DNA of 10,180 nucleotides, taken from NCBI GenBank assembly GCA_031258035.1, contig JAIRNL010000176.1:1-10180 (forward strand). Direction: 5' to 3'. Positions 1 to 6,018 of this stretch are shown here, one piece after another. This DNA comes from Azoarcus sp. (GTDB lineage: Bacteria; Pseudomonadota; Gammaproteobacteria; Burkholderiales; Rhodocyclaceae). The translations under genes and the position numbers were made by a program. How positions within the stretch are numbered: position 1 is the stretch's first letter; each line of letters opens with the position of its first letter. The notes beneath the pieces are model-generated. The model searched no databases and was not told where the DNA came from. It saw nothing but the letters and a program-made list of their open reading frames with translations.

Positions 1-536
1 ATGATGCCGACCACGGCCTCGCCGAAGGTGTTGGCAAGGATGGTTTCGACATCGAGAATGGAAACCAGCTTGCCGTCGGCCAGTTCGGTGATCGCGGTAA
101 TGTAGCTGTGCAGGCCGGACGAGACATTTTCGGGCGCGCGCACCCTGTCCCACTCGACCCGGATGATGCGGTCGACGCTCTCCACCAGAAAGCCCAGGGT
201 GCGCTTGCTGTATTCGGTCACCATCATCGAGCCGCCCAGCGGGTCGCCGGGTTGCGCCAGGCCAAGGATCTTGGCGAGCGACAGCACCGGGATCACGTTG
301 CCGCGCAGGGAAATCAGTCCTTCCACGCCGCGCGGCATGTTGGGCGCCTTGGTGATGAAAGGGCTCGCCGAAACTTCGCGCACCTTGAAGACGTTGATGC
401 CGAAGGTCTCGCTCGTGCCCAGCGCGAACAGGAGGATTTCCATGCGGTTCGAGCCGGCGAGCATGGTGCGCCCGTCGATCGCGTCGAGCAGGGCCGTATC
501 TTTCGCCGTGTCGTTTTGTCGATCCTGGTTGAGCAT
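1..536 (-). CDS. cheV: Chemotaxis coupling protein CheV, second copy (3' end outside window)
   Basis: Only the first 178 codons are visible; the frame is open to the window edge. The visible part is a CheW-like coupling domain that would link receptors to CheA at the cytoplasmic chemoreceptor array. The N-terminus has the CheV hallmark: an Ala-Ile-Asp-Gly-Arg-Thr stretch around residues 19-24, then Leu-Ala-Gly-Ser-Asn and Glu-Ile-Leu-Leu-Phe. FGINVFKVREV follows at about 45-55 and a Leu-Asp-Val-Glu motif near 171-174. A C-terminal receiver domain is expected but lies beyond position 1, so it is inferred. The ATG at 536 is preceded by AGGTG five bases away, overlapping the stop of the upstream cheV; the gap is 9 bases, so the two are cotranscribed. 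It is clearly paralogous to its neighbour but has about ten more N-terminal residues and lacks a seven-residue insert. A CheW-only protein is the main alternative. Confidence 0.85.
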   Translation of the reverse strand, partial: MLNQDRQNDTAKDTALLDAIDGRTMLAGSNRMEILLFALGTSETFGINVFKVREVSASPFITKAPNMPRGVEGLISLRGNVIPVLSLAKILGLAQPGDPLGGSMMVTEYSKRTLGFLVESVDRIIRVEWDRVRAPENVSSGLHSYITAITELADGKLVSILDVETILANTFGEAVVGI

Positions 537-545
537 GGGGTCACC

Positions 546-1538
546 TCATTTTTTCTTGTCCGGAACCGCTTCCGCCGGCGTATCCTGCTCGCCGAGGATC
601 CGGCGGCGCAGAGTTTGAGCCAGGCGTTGCGGTTCAAATTTGGGAACGTATTCATCCACGCCCACCGAAATGCCGAGTTGCTGGTTCGACATCCCCGACA
701 GCGAGGAGTGCATCACCACCGGCACACCTTCAAACCGCAGGTCGGATTTGATGTGCCGGGTCAGGATGTAGCCGTCCATTTCGGGCATTTCGACATCGGT
801 CAGCACCAGACTGACCGTCTCGGACACCTTGCGCCCGGAGGCTTCCGCCGAATCGGCGATTTTCTTCAGTTCTTCCCACGCCTGACGCCCGTTGACCGCG
901 CCGATGTAGCGGATGCCGATCAGGTCGAGCGTCTGCATGATCTGTTTGCGCGCCACCGACGAGTCGTCGGCGAACACCACCAGGTAGCGGTCGCCATCGG
1001 CGATCGGCTCGATATCCTTGAACAGCAGGCTGTCATCGTCGTAGCGCGTGGTCTCCGACAACACTTTTTCGACATCGAGCAGCATCACAAGCTTGCCGTC
1101 GCCCAGTTCGGTCACGGCTGTCACCAGGCCGCCCATGTTGGCGGTCAACATGTCGGGCGGCACCCGCATCTGCGACCAGTCCAGCCGCAGGATGGTATCG
1201 ACCGCCTCGACCAGGAAACCCTGTGTATGCCCGTTGTATTCGGTGACGATCATGATGTCGCGCGCCGACTTTTCCCCGACGCCGACGTATTTGCCCAGAT
1301 CGACCACCGGCACCAGTACGCCGCGCAGGCTGACCATGCCTTCGACGGAGTCGGGCATCTCGGGCGCGGCCGTGATCGCGGGCGTGCGCATGACCTCGCG
1401 CACCTTGAATACGTTGATCCCGAAGGTTTCGCGCCGCCCGCTACGCTGGTCGGTCCCCAGCGTAAACAGCAGGATTTCCAGCTTGTTGGTGCCAGCCAGT
1501 CTTGTCCTGGCATCGATGTTCTTCAGCAAATCGGACAT
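546..1538 (-). CDS. cheV: Chemotaxis protein CheV (CheW domain plus receiver domain)
   Basis: A 330-residue protein of normal CheV length. Residues 1-160 form a CheW-like coupling domain with the CheV-type start (Ile-Asp-Ala-Arg-Thr at 8-12, FGINVFKVREV at 39-49, SLRG at 70-73). Residues 185-315 form a receiver domain with the acidic pair Asp191-Asp192, phospho-acceptor Asp248 in LTDVEMPEMDG, a Ser at 278-279 and Lys300 in VPKF, so it looks phosphorylatable by CheA. CheV proteins act beside or instead of CheW and are thought to tune array signalling through receiver phosphorylation. The ATG at 1538 has GGAGAG four bases upstream. Compared with the downstream copy it carries an extra DQRSGRR segment at about 30-36 in the first sheet of the coupling domain. 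It is first in a two-gene unit and lies about 60 bases downstream of a sigma-28 promoter candidate. The family assignment is secure. Confidence 0.96.
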   Translation of the reverse strand: MSDLLKNIDARTRLAGTNKLEILLFTLGTDQRSGRRETFGINVFKVREVMRTPAITAAPEMPDSVEGMVSLRGVLVPVVDLGKYVGVGEKSARDIMIVTEYNGHTQGFLVEAVDTILRLDWSQMRVPPDMLTANMGGLVTAVTELGDGKLVMLLDVEKVLSETTRYDDDSLLFKDIEPIADGDRYLVVFADDSSVARKQIMQTLDLIGIRYIGAVNGRQAWEELKKIADSAEASGRKVSETVSLVLTDVEMPEMDGYILTRHIKSDLRFEGVPVVMHSSLSGMSNQQLGISVGVDEYVPKFEPQRLAQTLRRRILGEQDTPAEAVPDKKK

Positions 1539-1567
1539 TTCACTCTCCGCCGGAAGTGGCTGTATGC

Positions 1568-1619
1568 CCGGTCGGCGCGGCCGGCAGCGACAACGTGACA
1601 GTCAATCGGCGCCGACCGG
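1568..1619. repeat. 11-bp perfect inverted repeat over the cheV promoter
   Basis: CCGGTCGGCGC at 1568-1578 is the exact reverse complement of GCGCCGACCGG at 1609-1619, with 29-30 bases between the arms. The right arm falls in the spacer and the start of the -10 element of the sigma-28 candidate. The left arm falls in the predicted leader of cheV. The right arm also overlaps a 10-bp palindrome, TCGGCGCCGA at 1606-1615. It could be an operator pair or a chance product of GC-rich sequence; function is not known. Confidence 0.5.
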
Positions 1620-1629
1620 CAAAACTCAA
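1603..1629 (-). promoter_or_regulatory. Candidate sigma-28 (FliA) promoter for the cheV pair
   Basis: On the minus strand the sequence reads TTGAGTTT, then exactly 11 bases, then GCCGATTG. The classical FliA promoter is TAAAGTTT-N11-GCCGATAA, so each element matches at 6 of 8 positions with ideal spacing. It sits in the non-coding gap between cheB and cheV and points into cheV; the start codon is about 58 bases beyond the expected transcription start near 1596. Late, FliA-dependent expression is the normal class for chemotaxis genes under FlhDC control. The match is by eye, not by a scored matrix. Confidence 0.62.
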
Positions 1630-1678
1630 GGGCTCCGCCCCGATATTCCCGCGCATTCATGTCGCCGCGCAATGTTAC

Positions 1679-1696
1679 CCGCATATACCGATGCGG
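1679..1696 (-). other. Small hairpin downstream of cheB
   Basis: CCGCAT at 1679-1684 pairs with ATGCGG at 1691-1696 around a six-base loop, 15 bases after the cheB stop codon. On the minus strand there is no T-run after it, so it is not a standard intrinsic terminator. It might stabilise the 3' end of the mot-che transcript. Confidence 0.25.
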
Positions 1697-1710
1697 CATG
1701 GACTTCAAAA

Positions 1711-2370
1711 TCATACGCGCGCATGTTCACCATGACTGTGAAATCCGCCCCTCAGGCGCTGCAATACGTGGGCGGCGATCTCGGTAAGTGGAACAACTTC
1801 CCTGAGCGCGCCCAGCAGCGCCGCCTCGCGCGGCATGCCATAGACGACGCATGACGCCTGATCCTGGCCGATCGTCCATGCGCCCGCCTGCATCATGTGC
1901 AGCATGCCAAGGGCGCCGTCCTTGCCCATGCCGGTGAGCAGCACGCCGATGGCCAGACGCCCGACCTGCTCCGCCGCGGAGTGGAAAAGCACGTCGACCG
2001 AAGGGCGATGCCGGTTGACCGGTTCGCTGCGCGCGAGTTCGCAGATGTAGCCGCCGCGTTCCGCCTTTTTGATCGTCAGATGGGAATGGCCGGGAGCCAG
2101 ATAGGCGACGCCCGGCCTGACCGGCTCGCCATGGACGGCTTCGCGGACGTTCATGGCGCTCAATGAATCGAGCCGGCGCGCGAACGAGCCGGTAAAAAGC
2201 TCCGGCATGTGCTGCGTCATCAGTATCGGCGGCACTTCCGCCGGCAGGCGGGTCAGCACATCGCGGATTGCCTCGGTGCCGCCGGTCGAAGCGCCGATGA
2301 AAATGATGGTGCCGCTGTACGGCAGTATCCTGGTATACGGCGGGGAGGGTTTCGTCATGGGTTCCTGCAT
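1711..2370 (-). CDS. cheB: Stand-alone CheB methylesterase domain, no receiver domain
   Basis: CheB removes methyl groups from chemoreceptor glutamates (and can deamidate glutamines), opposing CheR. This 219-residue protein is only the catalytic half; enteric CheB is about 350 residues with an N-terminal receiver and linker. The catalytic triad is Ser28 in GASTGG, His54 in TQHMP and Asp151 in GMGKDGA. Their spacing (26 and 97 residues) matches the enteric enzyme (Ser164, His190, Asp286). Only about 23 residues precede the active-site strand, so there is no room for a receiver. The ATG at 2370 has GGGGAGA seven bases upstream; Met5 at 2358 is a less likely start. The gene follows cheR by 17 bases and the cheR C-terminus is intact, so the receiver was not lost by a recent frameshift. 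Activity may be constitutive or controlled by another route. A full-length CheB may exist elsewhere in the genome. Confidence 0.93.
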   Translation of the reverse strand: MQEPMTKPSPPYTRILPYSGTIIFIGASTGGTEAIRDVLTRLPAEVPPILMTQHMPELFTGSFARRLDSLSAMNVREAVHGEPVRPGVAYLAPGHSHLTIKKAERGGYICELARSEPVNRHRPSVDVLFHSAAEQVGRLAIGVLLTGMGKDGALGMLHMMQAGAWTIGQDQASCVVYGMPREAALLGALREVVPLTEIAAHVLQRLRGGFHSHGEHARV

Positions 2371-2387
2371 GCCCGGATCTCCCCGCC

Positions 2388-3368
2388 TCAGTGCAACGGC
2401 GAATCCAGGCGCACGTATACGGTGCGCCCGAGCGAACGCAATATATCGCTGGCGTGCATGAAACTCTCGGAGTGTCCGGCATAGAGCCGCCCGTCCGGAC
2501 GCAACAGCGGCGCGAAACGCTTGAGAATGCCGTATTGCGTCGCCTTGTCGAAATAAATCATCACGTTGCGGCAGAAGATCGCATCGAACGGGCCTTGCAC
2601 CGCCCAGGTCGGCGACAGCAGATTGATCCGGCGAAAAGTGACGAGGCGTCGCAATTCGGGCCGCACGGTGTGGCTTTCGTCTTCCGCGTTGCGGGTGAAG
2701 TAGCGGCCAAGGCTGGCGGGTGGAATACGATCCACCCGGTCGCGCCGGTAGCGGCCCTGCTCGCCGTGGGCGAGAACGGCGGTATCAATGTCGCTGGCTA
2801 TGATCTGCACCGGCGGCGCCAGGGACGAGAACGCCTCACAAGCCGTAATCGCCAGCGAGTAAGGTTCCTCGCCCGTCGAGGCGGCGCAGCACCATATCTT
2901 GATCTGCCGCTTTTCCTTGATCTGCTTGAGCTGCGTGGCAAGCATCTCGAAATGATGCGATTCGCGGAAAAAAGAAGTCAGGTTGGTCGTCAGCGAATTG
3001 ATGAAGGTTTCCCATTCGCCGCGATCCCGTTTGAGGCGCTGCAAATACTGGGAGAAAGATTTGTCGCCGCAGGCGCGCAGGCGGCGCACCAGCCTGCTGT
3101 AGACCATGTCCTGCTTGGCCGGCGACAGGGCAATGCCGGCATGGTCGTACAGCAATTTGCGGATCTGCTCGAAATCGGCACTGGTGAACTCGAACTCGCG
3201 GTTGGCGGATGCGGCGGCGCCGAGCGTCGACAGGGTCTGGGCAACGGCGGCGGCGCGAAACCCCGACGCGGCGGGCGCGGCGGGAGAAGGCTTCGGACGC
3301 GGGCCCGCCTGCGCGGCGGCGGGCGGGCGGGCGGATGGGGTGCCGCGTGGGGCGGGAGGCTCGGCCAT
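2388..3368 (-). CDS. cheR: Chemotaxis protein methyltransferase CheR
   Basis: CheR transfers methyl groups from S-adenosylmethionine to glutamates on chemoreceptors, giving adaptation together with CheB. In the 326-residue product, residues 58-125 are the helical N-terminal domain (starting FEFTSADFEQIRKLL). The SAM domain follows: TNLTSFFRE at 128-136 with the conserved Arg135, CAASTGEEPYS at 161-171 with the SAM-contacting Glu, ASDIDT at 191-196, and CRNVMIYFD at 266-274. Residues 1-55 are a Pro/Ala-rich low-complexity extension not usual in CheR (about 270-290 residues). The ATG at 3368 is chosen because AGGA lies eight bases upstream and it leaves a 25-base gap after motB; a longer in-frame start at 3602 would overlap motB by about 210 bases. 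It is third in the motA-motB-cheR-cheB unit. The C-terminus ends in LDSPLH. Confidence 0.95.
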   Translation of the reverse strand: MAEPPAPRGTPSARPPAAAQAGPRPKPSPAAPAASGFRAAAVAQTLSTLGAAASANREFEFTSADFEQIRKLLYDHAGIALSPAKQDMVYSRLVRRLRACGDKSFSQYLQRLKRDRGEWETFINSLTTNLTSFFRESHHFEMLATQLKQIKEKRQIKIWCCAASTGEEPYSLAITACEAFSSLAPPVQIIASDIDTAVLAHGEQGRYRRDRVDRIPPASLGRYFTRNAEDESHTVRPELRRLVTFRRINLLSPTWAVQGPFDAIFCRNVMIYFDKATQYGILKRFAPLLRPDGRLYAGHSESFMHASDILRSLGRTVYVRLDSPLH

Positions 3369-3393
3369 GATGTCGTTCCTGAAAAGCGCCAGA

Positions 3394-4395
3394 TCAGCGT
3401 CCGGGCAATGGGGAGGACGCCCCCTCCGGGCGGGAACCCGGCGCCTGCGTCTCCGGGGCCGGCAGCCCCGGGATATCGAGCGCGCGACCGGCGCCCTCGT
3501 CGCGGATCGCTTTCTCGCTTTCCTTGTTGAGCACGATGATACTGATGCGGCGATTGATCGGGTCGAACGGATTGTCGTTATCCAGATGGATGGTATCGGC
3601 AAGCCCGACCACCCGCATCACCCTGTTGGCCGCGAGTCCCCCGGCGATCAACTCGCGCCGCGCCGCGTTGGCGCGGCTGGAGGACAATTCCCAATTGGAG
3701 AAGCCTCTCTCGCCGCCCGCGTACTGCGACGCATCGGTATGCCCGGACAGGCTCACGAGGTTGTCGACACCGTTGAGCGCCTGGCCGATGGATCGCAGCA
3801 GATCACGGGTATAAAAGCGCAATTCGGCGCTGGACAGATCGAACATCGGCCGGTTCTGTTCATCGACGATCTGGATGCGCAACCCTTCCGAGATGATGTC
3901 GATCAGTATCTGGTTCTTGAACATGCGCAACTGGGTATCGGCTTCGATCAGCGCCTCGATCCGCCCCTTGAGGTCGATGAGGCGGGCATGTTCACGCCTT
4001 TTTTCCAGTTCCAGCCCCTCGGCGCCGACACCGGCGCCCCTTTGCCGCCGCTTCGAGGCATCGACATTGATCGCCCGCGTCGAAGGCGTGTCGCCCCGCC
4101 GCACCTGCCCGACCTTGCGCGATAAATCCTCGCCGCCGCCATGGACGACGCTGGAGCTGTCGCCCGAACCCGAGCCACCTTCCATCCGGAGCTTGAGCGG
4201 ATTCTGGAAGTGATCGGCGATACCCTGGAGATCGCCCTGGGCCGTCGAGCCGAGCAACCACATCATCAGGAAAAACGCCATCATCGCGGTGACGAAGTCG
4301 GCATAGGCGATCTTCCACGCCCCGCCGTGCGCGCCGGCGGCGGCGCCTTTCTTGACACGCTTGACAACAATCGGCTGCTGGGCGCCATCGCTCAC
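3394..4395 (-). CDS. motB: Flagellar stator protein MotB (GTG start)
   Basis: MotB pairs with MotA as the proton-driven stator and anchors it to peptidoglycan. The 333-residue protein has a short basic cytoplasmic N-terminus and one transmembrane helix (about 28-50). The proton-accepting Asp33 lies in IAYADFVTAMMAFF. A probable plug follows (about 52-66), then a linker rich in Gly, Ser and charged residues, and a periplasmic OmpA-like domain (about 165-290) with SGHTDA at 217-222, NWELSSSRANAARREL at 234-249 and NRRISIIVL at 281-289. The tail from 305 is Pro-rich. The start is GTG at 4395: an in-frame TGA lies two codons upstream and GGAGG sits seven bases away. It follows motA by 16 bases. 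The identification is secure. Confidence 0.97.
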   Translation of the reverse strand: MSDGAQQPIVVKRVKKGAAAGAHGGAWKIAYADFVTAMMAFFLMMWLLGSTAQGDLQGIADHFQNPLKLRMEGGSGSGDSSSVVHGGGEDLSRKVGQVRRGDTPSTRAINVDASKRRQRGAGVGAEGLELEKRREHARLIDLKGRIEALIEADTQLRMFKNQILIDIISEGLRIQIVDEQNRPMFDLSSAELRFYTRDLLRSIGQALNGVDNLVSLSGHTDASQYAGGERGFSNWELSSSRANAARRELIAGGLAANRVMRVVGLADTIHLDNDNPFDPINRRISIIVLNKESEKAIRDEGAGRALDIPGLPAPETQAPGSRPEGASSPLPGR

Positions 4396-4402
4396 CGTTC
4401 AT

Positions 4403-4407
4403 CCTCC
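4403..4407 (-). promoter_or_regulatory. Ribosome binding site that fixes the motB GTG start
   Basis: The minus strand reads GGAGG seven bases before GTG at 4395. A nearby ATG at 4402 is in another frame and too close to this site, and the motB frame has a TGA at 4399-4401. The GTG is therefore the only credible start at this end of the gene. Confidence 0.8.
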
Positions 4408-4411
4408 CCAT

Positions 4412-5266
4412 TCAACCCTTGCGGTTCTTGAGCTCCTGTTCGAGTTCGAGGAAGGTCGGCCGCTCGGTGGAGAACAGCACCTTGCGCCCGAATTCCACCG
4501 CGATCTGCGGCGCATAGCCGTTCATGCTCGCCAGCAGCACAACCTTCACCACCTGGAAGACCTTGCCGCTCTCCGCGACCTTCTGCTTGATCTGGCTGGC
4601 AAGCGGCGCGACAAAACCATACGAAATCAGAATGCCAAGGAAGGTTCCCACCAGCGCGCCGGCCACCATCCTGCCAAGCACGGCGGGCGGCTCGCCCACC
4701 GATCCCATCGTGTTGACCACGCCCATCACGCATACCACGATCCCGAATGCCGGCATCGCCTGCCCGATCTCGTCGATGGCGTGCGGCGCCTGGTGCGCTT
4801 CCTGATGGTGTGTTTCGATCTCCATGTCCATCAGGTTTTCGATCTCGAACGCATTGAGGTTCCCGCCCACCATCATGCGCAGGTAATCGCACATGAATTC
4901 GATCAGGTGATGATCCGAAGCCAGGCTCGGGTACTTGGTGAAAATCGGGCTGGATTCGGGATTCTCGACATCGTTTTCGATCGACATCAAGCCTTCCTTG
5001 CGCACCTTGGCGAGAATCTCGTAGAGCAGGGCGAGCAGGTCGACATAAAGCGCGCGGTTGAGCTTCGAGCCCTTGAGAGCCAGGCTCAACGCGCCGAGCG
5101 AGGATTTCAGCACCTTGGGGCCGTTGCTGGCGACAAAGCCGCCCACGAGCAGACCCATGATCGCAATGTATTCCGTTGGCACCCAAAGAGACAGGACATT
5201 GCCGTGAACCGCGAAAGTCCCCAGCGAAGCGACAAGGATGATGACATAGCCGATGAGCAATAGCAC
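4412..5266 (-). CDS. motA: Flagellar stator protein MotA (GTG start)
   Basis: MotA is the membrane stator subunit that, with MotB, turns proton flow into torque on FliG. The 284-residue product fits the family length. It has an N-terminal helix beginning LLLIGYVIILVASLG, a second helix near 31-47, and a large cytoplasmic loop containing the torque-generating Arg89 and Glu97 (enteric Arg90 and Glu98). Two C-terminal helices follow, with Pro172 in PAFGIV and Pro221 in APLAS, both equivalent to the conserved enteric prolines. The conserved AVEFGRKVLFS-ERP block lies near 256-270. The start is GTG at 5266: an in-frame TAA lies two codons upstream and GGAG sits six bases away, and the N-terminus aligns with enteric MotA from residue 1. 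It heads the motA-motB-cheR-cheB unit and is 153 bases from flhC. The identification is secure. Confidence 0.97.
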   Translation of the reverse strand: MLLLIGYVIILVASLGTFAVHGNVLSLWVPTEYIAIMGLLVGGFVASNGPKVLKSSLGALSLALKGSKLNRALYVDLLALLYEILAKVRKEGLMSIENDVENPESSPIFTKYPSLASDHHLIEFMCDYLRMMVGGNLNAFEIENLMDMEIETHHQEAHQAPHAIDEIGQAMPAFGIVVCVMGVVNTMGSVGEPPAVLGRMVAGALVGTFLGILISYGFVAPLASQIKQKVAESGKVFQVVKVVLLASMNGYAPQIAVEFGRKVLFSTERPTFLELEQELKNRKG

Positions 5267-5272
5267 GGCTTA

Positions 5273-5276
5273 CTCC
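5273..5276 (-). promoter_or_regulatory. Ribosome binding site that fixes the motA GTG start
   Basis: GGAG on the minus strand lies six bases before GTG at 5266. The stop TAA at 5270-5272 in the same frame rules out any earlier start. Confidence 0.75.
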
Positions 5277-5284
5277 AGGCAACG

Positions 5285-5306
5285 ATCAGACGCTACAGTG
5301 CCTGAT
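5285..5306 (-). other. Hairpin in the motA leader
   Basis: The minus strand can fold ATCAGGC against GTCTGAT (seven pairs including one G-U) around an eight-base loop. It ends about eight bases before the motA ribosome binding site. No T-run follows, so it would act on the mRNA leader if at all. Confidence 0.25.
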
Positions 5307-5307
5307 T

Positions 5308-5334
5308 TTGCTCCCCCGCACCGTGAAAACTTGA
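5308..5334 (-). promoter_or_regulatory. Weak sigma-28 promoter candidate for motA
   Basis: The minus strand has TCAAGTTT at 5327-5334, 7 of 8 matches to the FliA -35 element. Eleven bases on, the -10 position reads GGGAGCAA, which shares only about 3 of 8 bases with GCCGATAA. The place is right, between flhC and motA, but the -10 element is poor. Confidence 0.25.
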
Positions 5335-5346
5335 GGCTGGAATAAT

Positions 5347-5373
5347 AAAAACCCGGCGGCTTGCCCAGGCCGC
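5347..5373 (-). terminator. Candidate intrinsic terminator after flhDC
   Basis: On the minus strand GCGGC (5369-5373) pairs with GCCGC (5356-5360) around an eight-base loop. Four bases later come five T, then ATTATT. The stem is short but GC-rich, and it lies between the flhC stop and motA, where separation of the flhDC and mot-che transcripts would be expected. A second GC hairpin (5386-5404) lies just before it. Confidence 0.42.
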
Positions 5374-5419
5374 ATGCCCGCCACGCCGCCCCCCCGACGG
5401 GCGGACGCGGCGACACCCC

Positions 5420-5977
5420 TCAGAGCGTAACGGGTTCGCGCTCCCGCACCTTCCCCACCGCGGCGCGGCGGGTCTTGCCGGCGCGCGACGGCATATTGCA
5501 CAGCCCGCACACATAGTTGCGCGTCGGATCGTGGGCATGCGCGACGAAATGCCCGCCGCAATCGCGGCACCTGGCCAGCTGCAAAAGATCGGCATCGAAA
5601 AAACGCACCAGCGTCCAGGCCCGGGTCAGGCTCAGCACCGGCTCCACCTTGCCGATTTCGATCTGGTCGAGGTAGAGGTGATAAGCCTTGACGATCGCAT
5701 CCAGCCCGGTCAGGCCGACGCGCCGCTCGAAAAAGCGGTAATAGCCCATGAAAAGCGATGAATGCACGTTCGGCTGCCAGGTCATGAACCAATCGGTCGA
5801 GAACGGCAACATGCCTTTCGGCGGCGAGACGCCGCGCACTTCCTTGTAGATCTTGAGCAGTTTTTCGCGGCTCAACCGGGTTTCGGCTTCGAGCATCTGC
5901 ATGCGGGCGCCGAGTTGCGCCATCTCCACGGCGCGGCGGACATCTTCCACCTCGTCGACGATTCGCCTGTTTTTCAT
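5420..5977 (-). CDS. flhC: Flagellar master regulator subunit FlhC
   Basis: FlhC forms the FlhD4C2 complex that activates class II flagellar promoters, and it holds most of the DNA-binding function. The 185-residue product has QLGARMQMLEAETRLSR near 21-36, the highly conserved SPPKGMLPFSTDWFMTW near 51-67 and LTRAWTLVRFFDADLLQL near 117-134. A zinc site has Cys137, Cys140, Cys157 and Cys160, one off the enteric Cys138/141/158/161. The start at 5977 is preferred: it has GGGAG seven bases upstream and its first residues align with the start of enteric FlhC without overhang. An ATG at 6010, 11 codons earlier and 8 bases after the flhD stop, also has a purine-rich upstream stretch and cannot be excluded. 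It is cotranscribed with flhD. The basic C-terminal tail is shorter than in enterics. Confidence 0.93.
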   Translation of the reverse strand: MKNRRIVDEVEDVRRAVEMAQLGARMQMLEAETRLSREKLLKIYKEVRGVSPPKGMLPFSTDWFMTWQPNVHSSLFMGYYRFFERRVGLTGLDAIVKAYHLYLDQIEIGKVEPVLSLTRAWTLVRFFDADLLQLARCRDCGGHFVAHAHDPTRNYVCGLCNMPSRAGKTRRAAVGKVREREPVTL

Positions 5978-5984
5978 GCCTGGT

Positions 5985-5989
5985 CTCCC
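5985..5989 (-). promoter_or_regulatory. Ribosome binding site favouring the inner flhC start
   Basis: GGGAG on the minus strand is seven bases before ATG 5977. The competing ATG at 6010 is preceded by GAGGGAAAGG. Both are plausible; homology at the N-terminus favours the inner one. Confidence 0.5.
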
Positions 5990-6018
5990 GTTCCCTTTGT
6001 CCAGTGACATCCTTTCCC

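Noticed and set aside
108..1598. Long plus-strand open frame over the two cheV genes
   Set aside because: It is antisense to two clear cheV genes, is rich in His, Arg and Gln as expected for a mirror frame of GC-rich genes, and matches no family.
1523..1714. Small minus-strand open frame of 63 codons in the cheB-cheV gap
   Set aside because: It overlaps the end of cheB and the start of cheV, has no clear ribosome binding site and crosses the promoter and inverted repeat.
2391..3530. Long plus-strand open frame over cheR
   Set aside because: Antisense shadow of cheR with low-complexity composition and no recognisable domain.
3369..3602. 78-residue N-terminal extension of cheR from an in-frame ATG at 3602
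   Set aside because: It would overlap motB by about 210 bases, and the added residues are an Arg-rich out-of-frame reading of motB. ATG 3368 has its own ribosome binding site.
5386..5404. GC hairpin (CCGCCC with GGGCGG) shortly after flhC as a terminator
   Set aside because: The six-pair stem is real, but no T-run follows on the minus strand; the stem at 5356-5373 is the better candidate.
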